Assembly (NCBI GenBank): GCA_010279815.1
Contig: QEOQ01000690.1
Coordinates: forward strand, 584,899 to 625,480
DNA: 40,582 nucleotides
Direction: 5' to 3'
DNA from: Brachionus plicatilis
Lineage: Eukaryota > Rotifera > Eurotatoria > Ploima > Brachionidae
How positions within the stretch are numbered: the stretch's first letter is position 1; each line of letters starts with the position of its first letter. Shown here in pieces: positions 19,801-29,576 of this stretch. The notes beneath the pieces were generated by a model. That model did no database searches. It saw only the letters and a list, made by a program, of their open reading frames with translations, and was not told the origin of the DNA. The translations under genes were made by a program, and so were the position numbers.

Positions 19801-22800
19801 CATTCAATTCAAAAAGTCCATTTGAAATTGTTAGTAATTTTAGTTTATTGAAGGCCTGTTGGTGTATCATACTTCAGCTTCAAAATAGATCGAACTGCTG
19901 AATTTTGAATAACTTGTATTTTTTTGATGTTAGTTTCTGATAATGAATTTAAAACAAGGAAAATAATAATCCAAGATTGATTCTATCAAGGATTTGCTAA
20001 AGATTACTTAATGTTTTTGGTTTTAGAGCCCATTTTCTATTTGAGAAATATTTTTTATATTAAGTCTTGAAATTCAGCGCTCTTTAAATTCATCCACCAT
20101 TGGACCTAATTTAATCTCTGAGTCTAACGTGATGCCTTAGAATTCTACTTTTTCCTTTTTATTTAAATTGCCATCATTAATTTTAAGGTCAAAATCGATT
20201 TTAATTTAAGTTTTTTTCTCAAAGATCATGTAACATTACTTTTCAATAGAAAGTTTCGTTTTGCATTTGAAAAGCCATTGAACAATTTCTTTCAGGTACT
20301 TATTAATCATGTTTTCAAGATTTCCTGTCTTTTTAAAAACAAAAAAAGTAGCCAAATCATCTGCAAAAAAAAAAGAGAGTGTAGACAGTTTGTTTTGTTT
20401 CTTTTTAGTATGTCATTTATAAAAATGCTAAAAAGAAGTAGACTAATTACTGACCCTTGTGGAACTCCTTCTTTAATAGGGTATAGATCATACATTTACA
20501 TTTACTCTAAAAGATCTTAAATCAAGAGATGATCTTATCCAATTAATAAGATAAGGAGGTAGATTAATTCTTATTAGCTTGTAAATTAGTCCATCATGCG
20601 AAGCTCTATCAAAAGCTTTAGAAATGTCAAAATATAGACAACATACTTTTTCTTTCTATTAAAGGAGTCTACAACTTTTTGAATAAGAAAATAGGCATCG
20701 TGAAATTTCATACAAAACTTCCAATACAAAAATTAAAAAATTTTATAACTTTTGTTCTAAAAGTCAAAAACTTGTTCTGTAAATGAAACAAAGTGAAACA
20801 ACTGTTGTTTCACCTTCCACAGAAGTCTGCAAAATCTGTGCAAATTCTGCAAAATTGCAACCTGTTTAAAAGTATTAAAAATAAAGCGGAATTTATTTGC
20901 ACAGATTTTGCAGACTTCTGCGGAAGGTGAAACAACAGTTGTTTCACTTTGTTTCATTTACAGAACAAGTTTTTGACTTTTAGAACAAAAGTTATAAAAT
21001 TTTTTGATTTTTGTATTGGAAGTTTTGTATGAAATTTCACAATGGCAAGAAAATAAAGAATTTCTGCTGTGCTTCTATGTTTTCTAAATCATGATTGCTA
21101 ATGTATAATTAATTTATTATTCTTAATAAAATTGTATATTCTAGTGTAAATAATACGTTCTAGAAATTTTCCAATACAAGTTTTCATACCAATTGGACGA
21201 TAGTTATTAGGGAGGAAGTTCTCTTAGGTATCATATTTATGCTTGCTATTTTCCAAGATTTTGGGACTTTGCCTAGTTTCAAACTCATGTTTAAGAGTTA
21301 ACTTATTTAAAATTAAGTCTCTAAAGGCAAATTTTTAAAGATTTATCTTGCTCCCTATCCTGATTTTAATATAAAATAATTCACTCAAAATTTGTAGTTG
21401 AGTGCATATCAATCACACTCACTCTCAAAATCACCAATTTACTATAAAATTAAACTTATTTTCCATCACAAATTGAATTATTTGATTAAAAAATATTAAA
21501 TTATTTGCAAAGTTTACAATTTAGATTAAGAATTAATTTAATCTCAAGCTCGGGACAGTAAACAAATAATTAAATAAATAAATAATTACTGCTAAATTTA
21601 TTTTCTTACAGAAAAGTTTGGCTTCTAATAACCATTTTTTTTGGTGATTTATTTTTTTTAACAAAAATAATTATAAAAATTATCTCCTAAATTTGTATTA
21701 CCAATATTGTTCTTATTTATTTTTCTAAATAGTCTTAAAATTATAAATTAAGCATAATTTTACTTAATAAAAAAAATAAAAATCATCAGAAAGATGTTAA
21801 AGTTGATTTAGAGCAATTTTTTGAACAAGAGAAGGATTCTTTATAACATAAGGAGATTTTTTTTTTGAATTAGAACAATATTTGGATAATTTAGAATACT
21901 ATGATATGAATTTTGATGAAAAATGTGAGTTCTGTAATGATAAAGGATAAACAAAAATTTTTGAAAAAGTCAATTAAAAAGATTACTTTTTTAAAATTTA
22001 ATTAAATTTTCAAAAAACTAGCATCAAACTTGATTTTCAAAATAAATTCATATTTTTTAAATAAATTTAATGAAAAGTAAGTCATCTTTATATTCATCTA
22101 GGACAGTTGGAGAAAAATCAGTAATTTTAGTTAATGAATTAGAACATGTCATTTTTTTTAAGTGAATATTTTAGTTTTTAATAAACTTAAATTTGAGCTT
22201 TACAATTTAAACATCATAATTTTTTATAAAATTCTTTCAAGAATTTTTAAAAATTTTAGAGTAAACTTATTGATCAATGATCAAAAATAATTTGCCCAGG
22301 TAAAATATTTGCTCCTTGGAACAGAAAATAATTCAGCTGATATGTAAATTTTCGTCATTTTAATTAAAAACCACTTACTTTTAAGAATAATCTTTCTAAA
22401 GTTCCAAAATATAAAAAGTGTACAGATTTGAATAATTAAAGGCTTAAAGAATAAATAAAAAATTTTAGTTTAAAAATCTATGATTAAAAATTTCTTAAAC
22501 ATTTTCTAGATTTTATTGGAATTTTGTTCAATCGGTGCTGTAGATCTAGTAATGCTTAATCTGGACAAAAATTTAAATGAAAAAATGATAAAATATGTGA
22601 TCAAAGAAACTGTTGAAGGTCTTGCTTATTTGCACGAAAATTGTTTTGTCATTTACCGAGACATGAAGGCAGGAAATATTCTTTTAAGCGAGAATGGTGA
22701 CGTCAAACTGGCAGACTTTGGTGTCTCTGCCAAGAATAAAAGCAAATTAGAGCGCAGAAATACATTCATTGGCACACCATTTTGGATGTCGCCAGAACTC

Positions 22801-23490
22801 ATTCGATGCGAGACCGATGAACAGCTGTCATATGACTACAAGATTGACATTTGGGCCTTGGGCATAACATGCATAGAATTGGCGGAGAAAGAGCCTCCAA
22901 ATAATTTAATTAGTCCCAATAGAGTATTAATTAAGATTTTAAAATCAGAACCTCCTAGTCTAAAATCAAGTGGCAAATGGAGTCCAGAATTTAAGGATTT
23001 TGTTCAAAAATGCTTAGAAAAGGATCCCAACAAGCGGCCATGTGCCAGAGAATTATTAAAAGTAAAATTTTTTTATTCTCATTTTTTTTCTGTATTTTTA
23101 TTTTTTATTATTTAGCATGGCTTTCTTCAAGATCACGAATCGTGCAAATCAGAGCTATTATCTTTGATAAAAGAACACAAATTAAAATTGGATGACGATT
23201 CGATTAGGTCATCAAGTGAATCGGAGAAAGGATACCTTTCAGGAAGAAAGGCACTGATATCAATAGAGCAAAATGAGAAAAATGACCATTTAACAAAAGA
23301 AAAGAATGAAAATATAAATAACAATCTGGCTGACCATGAAATAGCCAAGACTAACTGGAAAATTGATGTAAATGAATTAAGTGAATATGTTTACTTGGAA
23401 CTTTTGGATCAAGTTTTAAATTCCGATTATGAATCGCCGTCTATACCGGAAATTATTCTCAGCGTTTTCAAAGATTTATTTTCCGACTGA
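13827..23490 (+). CDS. SLK/STK10-like kinase copy C (three exons, 450 aa)
   Basis: Exons 13827-14252, 22510-23061 and 23116-23490, all joined in phase 0. The ATG at 13827 is the first Met in a frame open further upstream. Residues 1-70 form a basic then Ser-rich N-terminus; the kinase domain is about 71-330. Motifs: P-loop GDGGFS (78-83, Ser in place of the third Gly), Lys100, Glu116, YRD at 191-193 in place of HRD, DFG 211-213, GTPFWMSPE (230-238). The catalytic Asp and metal-binding Asp remain, so activity is plausible but perhaps reduced. After the kinase comes a ~75-residue polar linker, then a 44-residue C-terminal module (407-450) matching residues around 454-494 of copy D. The protein ends there, without the D coiled coil. 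The last exon begins HGFLQD, homologous to HPFISN in B. Exon 1 closely resembles D exon 1 and shares its exact splice site after LW. Confidence 0.88.
15325..15641. repeat. Inverted-repeat element, about 317 bp
   Basis: The left end reads AACGTAATGCTCCGAATTTA followed by TTGACATG. The right end carries the complement, AACGTAACTGTCCGAATTTA followed by GTGACATG. GAGCAATGTT also occurs in both arms. The centre has a 14-bp tandem repeat. It is probably a decayed miniature transposon; no target duplication is evident. Confidence 0.6.
15446..15487 (+). repeat. Three exact 14-bp tandem units
   Basis: GAAATTTAATTATG three times without mismatch at 15446-15459, 15460-15473 and 15474-15487, inside the loop of the inverted-repeat element at 15325-15641. 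The exact identity suggests a recent expansion. Confidence 0.9.
16073..16350 (+). pseudogene. LINE ORF1-like remnant with a partial PHD-type zinc finger
   Basis: An ATG at 16073 opens 40 codons ending at a TAA near 16193. A different frame then reads from about 16200 with cysteines and a histidine spaced Cys-x2-Cys-x4-His-x2-Cys-x13-Cys-x2-Cys (about 16237-16323). The pattern fits the C-terminal half of a PHD-like finger, a domain found in ORF1 proteins of some CR1-type LINEs. It is frame-broken and truncated. An equally degraded CxxC-bearing run at about 21870-21950 could be related. Function in the host is unlikely. Confidence 0.45.
18400..19445 (-). pseudogene. LINE-III, antisense copy with reverse transcriptase
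   Basis: On the - strand, an open stretch (about 19135 down to 18668) encodes reverse-transcriptase motif A DAEKAFDKVWRDGLF, motif B VKQGGILSPLLFNIFINDL and motif C YADY where catalytic YADD is expected, followed by LKFNPIKSKKINYG. Upstream, NQFGFR and KFWSIKED pieces occur with stops and frame breaks. The 3' end (18400-18660) matches the 3' UTR and tail of the LINE at 11040-11740, placing both in one family. The second Asp of the catalytic pair is replaced by Tyr, so the enzyme would be dead even without the other breaks. Confidence 0.8.
19455..21310 (-). pseudogene. LINE-II, antisense copy interrupted by a 353-bp element
   Basis: Reading the - strand from about 21310: KVPKSWKIASINMIPKR, a frame break, NYRPIGMKTCIGKFLERII (near 21200-21140), RKHRSTAEILYFL (up to the insertion at 21047), then after the insertion IQKVVDSF, motif A FDISKAFDRASHDGLIYKL (about 20625-20565), motif B GVPQGSVISLLLFSIFINDI, motif C FADD (about 20355) and WLFKCKTKLSIEK. 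Further on come a GITLD block, KIQVIQNSAVRSILKLKYDT (about 19925-19868) and LFELNERYVRAGLSHSVPLV (about 19820-19760). The 3' tail (19490-19520) includes the unit also found twice at 3057-3260. Multiple stops and frameshifts make it a pseudogene. It lies antisense in copy C intron 1. Confidence 0.85.
20685..21055. mobile_element. 353-bp inverted-repeat element, copy 2 (in LINE-II)
   Basis: Body 20694-21046 with 9-bp flanking direct repeats AAGAAAATA at 20685-20693 and 21047-21055. The ends are GGCATCGTGAAATTTC and the complement of GCCATTGTGAAATTTC. It is the same length as copy 1 (2013-2365) and in opposite orientation, sharing the palindromic GAAACAAAGTGAAACAACTG and the asymmetric centre containing AAAATAAAGCGGAATTTA. 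Removing it and one flank restores the LINE-II reading EILYFLIQKV, so the LINE is an independent empty-site check. Confidence 0.92.
23062..23115 (+). other. 54-nt second intron of copy C
   Basis: GTAAAA donor and TATTTAG acceptor, phase 0 between ELLK and HGFL. The homologous intron in copy B is 45 nt. Without removal the frame ends at 23113-23115 after an artificial hydrophobic tail. Confidence 0.85.
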
Positions 23491-23815
23491 AAATTTGGTG
23501 TCAAAAATGCAAAAAAAAAAAGAAAAAATTTTAATAATTATTTTTGTGATAATTTAAATTTTTTTTCAAATGAAGAATTATTGAAACCTAATCTTAAGTC
23601 TGAAAATTTTCAAGCAAATTGTATTCTGTGGAGAGATTGCACCAATTTAGAACAATGCTTGCTGCATCTACAGAAAATATTTTAAATCAATTTTAAAAAA
23701 ATTATAAATTTTTATTTTTTTGTATTTAACATTTGAGCCAATTTTGACAATATTCTAAAATTTTTGCCATAATTTATTTTCAAATTTTTGTTTATATTGT
23801 TTATGATTCAATCGC

Positions 23816-23821
23816 AATAAA
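23816..23821 (+). terminator. AATAAA poly(A) signal of copy C
   Basis: First clear AATAAA following the copy C stop codon, about 325 nt downstream and next to a GT-rich stretch. Positional support only. Confidence 0.35.
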
Positions 23822-26800
23822 TCATTTTGATGATCTAAAAACACGTTTTCTTAGTCGTTCCAGAAAAAAATGCTGTTCATTTGTTTAGTGCTTTAAAATA
23901 TCTAAGTTAAAGTAAAAGCCAAAGACAAAATCTTTACAAAATTTACCCATTTTAAATAACAATTTTATTATATCTTTTAAGAAATCAAATTTATTTCTTA
24001 AATTTTTACAGACCAATTTTTAAGACTTGTTTAATTATGTTAAAAAAAATAATTAAACAGAAAAAAGAATCCATTAATAAAAAGAAAAATTTAATTTAAA
24101 GAATTCAAAGAATTCAAAATACATCATTTAGTGCAACTCCAGGAATACTTTTCAAGAGTCTGTCCTTTTTGCACTTTTGATTCGTTTGACACCTTCAAGA
24201 GAACCACAAAGAAATCAAAAAATTAATCTGCTCTAATGGATCCAATTGAAAAATCATTTTGAGTTCCATTTTAAAAATTTCAATTTTTAATAATTTTTGA
24301 GAAAAAACCAAGCAACTTTTGGAATATAAATTAATTTATGTAAATTATAAAACATGTGATCCAAAATTTGAAATTTTGTGATTTAATTTATTGAAAAAGT
24401 ATTGAGCAATTTTTTTTTTATTATTTTCTTTTTTTGCTTATAAAATTCAAAAGTTCATTTATTTACAAGTTCAATTTTACAAATAAATTGACAAGAAACA
24501 ATCTTTTCTAAACAAAGAATCATTTTTTTATTTACATTAAAATTTTTATATAAAAAAAGAAACAAAGGAGTCATTATTTTTTTTATTTAAGGCCCTTAAA
24601 TTGTGTACAAACACATTTAAATAGTCCATTTAATACTTGTTAAATTATATTTAACTCATTCAAGCAATCTACTTGTAAATAAAAGCTCAATCCATAAAAT
24701 GATTTTAAAATAACCAAGTTTTTAGTTAATTGAATTTGAAACTCAATTACAAGTGTATATTTTCAAAACTTTCGAAAAAGAAATTTATTATGTTCCTTCC
24801 TTAGGCATGAAATTGAATTAATTTTTTTTCTACTTTTGCTATGTTTATAATTTTTAAAGTTGGCTTAATCTTTTCGTTTTTAAAGATTAAGGTAAATAAA
24901 CATAAATTAGGGCTTTGCTCAATCGGCAACTAAACTTAATCACTTTTGTTCAATGTCATATAACTTATAGAAGATTATTTAGTTTTTCGATAATTTTTTA
25001 TCCAAATTTTTCTATCAAACTAATCCCTTTTTGATCATTAAGACAATTTGAAAAATTAGAATTTTAAAAATTTTGTTTTATCTTCAAAATGTCAATAAAA
25101 TAAAAAAAATAAAAAGCTTCTTAAATAAAGAGACTTAACTCAAGTTAATCTCTAATTTCTTTTATTTTCAATTTTCTCTTAAGATAGTTTTGATTAAGGC
25201 CCAAAATGGTATTTAGCCAAAATATTCTAAAAATTTTTTTTTCTATTATGCATTTTTCATACGACAAAAAAATAAGGTTAAATATTTTCCTAAAGTTTTA
25301 CTTAAGTCTTTTCCTTTTATTCTATGCTTTAGGTCTTACTCCACTTTTTCAAATAATTCTTTGTTTCACTGGTCGTTCAATATTCTAGAAAAGCTTTTGT
25401 TTTTTACTCAGACCCGATTTTAGTGTGAATACTTTTTCAAATTAAAAGCTTCACCAAGACAATTGGTATGAAATACATTTGTAACAAAGTAAAAAAAAGA
25501 AAAATTAAGCAAACATTCATTGAAAATTTAACATTTTTATCTATTTTTTCAAGTATTCACTTAATACTAATCACAAACTAAATAATTTTTTTTTTTTTTA
25601 TCTTGACTAAAGCACATGACACCCATAAATTAATAGCGAGTTGAGAAAATTGTATGTAAATAAATATTTCTCAGCTTCATTTGGCTATGTCACGTTTATG
25701 ATCAAAATAACAAGAAATTTAAAAATAAATTTTGCATTTAAATTCATCGGTGTTATGACTAGCTATTTTGCTTTGGGTAAAATTTTTTAAATATAATGAC
25801 CAAAAATACCAAAGTACTTTTATCTTTATCACATATATGACGATTCATTACGCTAATTTTCAATTATATGTACAATTTTGTTTAGGAAAATTTACAATTG
25901 TATGAAATCACATTTTTTTCCATGTTTTTTCTTAAGTTTTAAAAAATACATTTATAATGTTAGGCAATGATATTCAGTAAATTCTGAAAATTTAGGCTAA
26001 TTTTAGAAAATTATGATAAAATAAATTTTCAAAATTTCTTGGTAACTTTTGATAATTACGTTTGATCTAGTAAATTGAAAAAAAAACTTTATTTTTTTGA
26101 TAAATTTTTTGATTCTTACAATAAAATTAATCGATATTTAAAAAAGATTTAAATTGCAAGCAAAATATATTGGAAGCTTGTGTTTCTTATTTTTTGCATT
26201 TTTTTTAAATTTTTTTTACGAAAATAAATTTTTTTTCAGTAAATCAAAAAAAAATATTTGTTTGTTAAACAATACAAAATTTTCATTTCAAACGTTAAGT
26301 ATCGTAAATATCAAAATTTACGCATTATCAAAATATGTCGCGTCAGTCTCGTAAGAATTTTCATATCCTATTGGTAAAGTGAGCTCTGACAAAATACTAT
26401 CAATACTGAATCACTATACTACTATTTATTTAATTTAATAAACCTCATTTAGGAAGAAAAAATAAAAAAATTTAAGTTAAAATTTAAAATTAAGCTAAAT
26501 TAAATAATTTTAAAAAAAACTATAAAAATTTATTCTCAGAAATTATAAAGTAATTTTATTAATTATTTAATAGTGCCTTATAATTCCTGTGTCTTATTTT
26601 ATCCAGGTACAGCTTTATCGAATCACAGCCATCATTATTTTAATATAAAACTATCTTTTTTCCATTATAGGATCATTAAAAATAATTTAAAGTTTTTTAA
26701 TGCTCTTATGAAACGGGCAAAAAAAGAAAGACATGACATAGGAACAGATTTTTTTTAAATATCAAAAAAAAAATTAGAATAATAAATAGATCAAATTTAA

Positions 26801-26976
26801 AAGGTTTCTAAAAGTGAATTTTCAAGTATTAAAATAAATTTATTATAGTGTTTCAATAAACAATTAAGCAATAGCATTCATAAAAAAAAAGAAAGATCAG
26901 CCTACCACACTAAAATAAACATTTAAATTTAGCATGTTTCAAAGCTGAATTTATTAATATGATAATTTTATTTATT

Positions 26977-27138
26977 ACTGCTAACAGAGTTGTTAAAAGT
27001 CACTAAAATTAAAGTCCAAGTCCGGACTGTAAAAAAATTTTTTCAAAGTATTTGAATTTGCTTTTTGAAAAAAAAAGTCCACGTCCAGACTTGGACTTGA
27101 CTTGAGACTTTTGACTTTTACACATCTCTGACTACTAA
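26977..27138. mobile_element. 146-bp hAT-like miniature element
   Basis: Body 26985-27130 with ends CAGAGTTGTTAAAAGTC and the complement of CAGAGATGTGTAAAAGTC. The flanks ACTGCTAA (26977-26984) and ACTACTAA (27131-27138) match at 7 of 8 positions, an 8-bp target duplication. Inside, AAGTCCAAGTCCGGAC pairs with GTCCAGACTTGGACTT. The CAG ends and AGTC-rich arms resemble the larger element at 2898-3373. Confidence 0.78.
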
Positions 27139-28444
27139 ATTTCTGACATTAATGTAAAAATTTTCTAATTAAATTTTGTAAATCTATAAAAAAAGATAAT
27201 ATTTTCGTTTTTTTCCCAGTAAATTTTCGTGCGAACTGTTTCTTAAAGCATAACGGAGTGACATTAGAGAAACATTGAAGCATAAAGTATTCCTAAAATA
27301 TTTTAAATATTTAAGTTATTTGATTTTAAGACTTAAAAATTATATTTTATTTTAGAATTATATTTTTTGAAAGAAGAATTGAATGATTTTATTACTGAAT
27401 TATCTTTGAATATTATTTGAGCTATTTTTAATTTTATTATGAAATATTTTTAGGCTAAAGATGATTTTTGAATTAATAAATCATTTATTTTTCAATTATT
27501 ATAAAAATTTTAAATATATTTTTATTTATATTCTCCTTAAAGCAGATAAAATCAATTAAATAAGAGGACTTAAATAATCAGTTTTAAAAAAATCATCAGT
27601 ATCAATTTTTATCACCTTTTAAATTTTTTTATTAACTAAAAAATAAATTCATCTTCTCGGAAAGTAAATAATATTTTTTTTTCAGTTAATTTTTTTTTTA
27701 AAATGATTTAGGTAATATCCTAAGGCTGTTCAGAAATATCTTTTTTATAGCCTAAATTCTAATAAATTTTTAAAAATTTAAGAATCTTTTTAATCAGGTG
27801 ATTCAAAAATTTTTGACTTTTTTCTGTCAATTTTACTTTAAAATTATTTTTATTCTTCAATTTTTCTTGTTTACAGTTGTTTTGTCTATTCTTATAAACA
27901 TATTTTTGCAGCAAATTGAAGTTCATGATCAATCAATATTTGAAATTTTTCAATACAAATTTAACTTTGTTTCGCCGTAAAATATTTTAATTAATATTAA
28001 AATATAATTTAAAGCCATAATTTGGATACCATATAAATGTGTCTTTAAATTTTTAAAAAGCATTTTAGAAGAATCAATTAAAAATCAATTTGAAAAAAAA
28101 GATTTGTTTTTTTTTTTAATTAAAATAATAAAAATCTTATTTTTAATTTTATAATAATAAAAAAAAGCTATTTTTATCATTTTTATTAAGATTTTAATCA
28201 ATTAAGTTTTGATCATTTGATCATGATCATGAACTTCAAGTTGCCTATTTTTGCTTATCTAATTTTTTAAAATCAATTTAATCCAAAGTTTAAAAACCAG
28301 AATAAAAATATGTTCTGGACTACATACAATTCGAACATAAAATTATTTATTCTTAGTCTATACGACCCTTAAAAGGAAGAGTAAATTAAATTTATTAGGT
28401 ATTGGGTTGATTTTTCAAGATAGGAGATTATAAGGACAGATTGG

Positions 28445-28695
28445 GGCGTAGCCAGACATTTTCAAATGTGGGGACTCGAATTGGAAAAAATTTTTAAGAA
28501 AATTAAATTTTATTAGATAAAATATAAAATTTATGAGTAATTAAATAACAAAAAATAAATAAATTAAAAAAAAAATAATTTTTCTATTTTTCAAAAAATT
28601 TACAAATTACCTGAAAATTGTGACTTTTTTTGAGAAAAAGCCTTTTTAAAAGGAGGCTCACCCCCTCTTGATTTTTGCATTCTCTGACTATGCCG
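28445..28695. repeat. Possible decayed transposon with GGCGTAGCCAGA ends
   Basis: GGGGCGTAGCCAGACAT on the left resembles the complement of the right end, GGCATAGTCAGAGAAT, and both are GC-richer than the neighbourhood. Ends of this type are common in hAT-like elements. No target duplication is visible and the arms match for only about 12-16 bases. Confidence 0.4.
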
Positions 28696-29559
28696 CGGAG
28701 GAAAAATGATATAAATTTAAAGTCGAATAGATTTTTAACTTTACAAAATTCACTTTTGTTTATAAATAAAGTGGAAATTTTCTTTATTTCTTAACTGAGT
28801 AAAATTTTAAAATAATTCATTGTTTAAAATTAAAAATTTTCAAAGTCAATTTTTTGATTTTTTACAAAATTTTGAACCCTGCGAAATTATGATTGTAAAG
28901 TTACTTCTGAAAAGCTTTTTTGTGTCTAATTTTGAAATTTTTAAATAAAAAACCGAAGGTAATTGCATTCACAAAATCGACACAAAAGAGCGTGAGGAGG
29001 GAGAACAATTTAGTTTTAGAATAATGTTTTGTTTTTTTTTTAAATAATGAAAAGAGCTCTGGATGATCATAAAAAATTACCGGTTTATTAAAATTTTGTT
29101 GAGAGAAAAATAAATTTAAAAGAGAATCTAATTGCAAAATTTCAATTTTATTAATTAATTGTTTTAACTCGAGAAAATAACAACAAAAATACTCGAAGAT
29201 ATTCTAGAGCTTTTTAGGTCAAACTCATATCCTAGTTGTCGTGGTCGTCTGTGCACACCGAGATAAAGAAAACTTTAGAGTAAGAAATCCAATTAATGTT
29301 GCACGTAGAATATAAAACATTCTATCTAAAATAAAACTCATAAATCACCTATATTTTGTTACATTTTTGTTTAGTATTTTTTTATATTTATCATTTTTGG
29401 AGATGATAAATTAAAATAATTTAAACTTATTTTTCGGTGGCCTGTCTCTTAAAATTTATTTAGAATACAGGTCAATCAAATATTTAAAAAAATTTTTTTT
29501 CTATTAAGAGAAAGAGAGTGAGTTCGAAATATTTTCCTAAATCCGACCCGGCAAACAAA

Positions 29560-29574
29560 ATGGTTTTTGATTAA
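29560..29574 (+). promoter_or_regulatory. Four-codon upstream ORF before copy D
   Basis: ATG at 29560 opens MVFD and stops at TAA 29572-29574, two bases before the copy D start ATG at 29577. If the transcript starts upstream, a ribosome would have to leak past or reinitiate almost immediately, so this could dampen translation. It could also be chance. Confidence 0.4.
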
Positions 29575-29576
29575 AA

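Larger units (their letters stand above)
14253..22509 (+). other. 8.26-kb first intron of copy C
   Basis: GTGAGT donor after the LW codons and TTTTCTAG acceptor before ILLEFC, at the same position and phase as intron 1 of copy D. It contains a tandem repeat, an inverted-repeat element, a zinc-finger-like ORF1 remnant, two antisense LINE fragments and a nested 353-bp element, listed separately. The remaining stretches 14340-15320, 16350-18390 and 21350-22500 are AT-rich with nothing I can identify. Confidence 0.85.
23822..29559. other. Intergenic region between copies C and D
   Basis: About 5.7 kb without a supported gene. It contains a 146-bp hAT-like element (26985-27130) and a possible decayed element at 28445-28695. 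Short frames at 25206-25388, 26154-26354, 26573-26758, 27798-27980 and 28901-29137 have AT-driven Phe/Lys/Ile-rich composition and no recognisable motif, so I do not call them. The last 400 bases (from about 29160) should hold the copy D promoter and 5' UTR but show no distinctive element. Confidence 0.55.

Noticed and set aside
20757..20957. 66-codon - frame
   Set aside because: Lies inside the 353-bp palindromic element.
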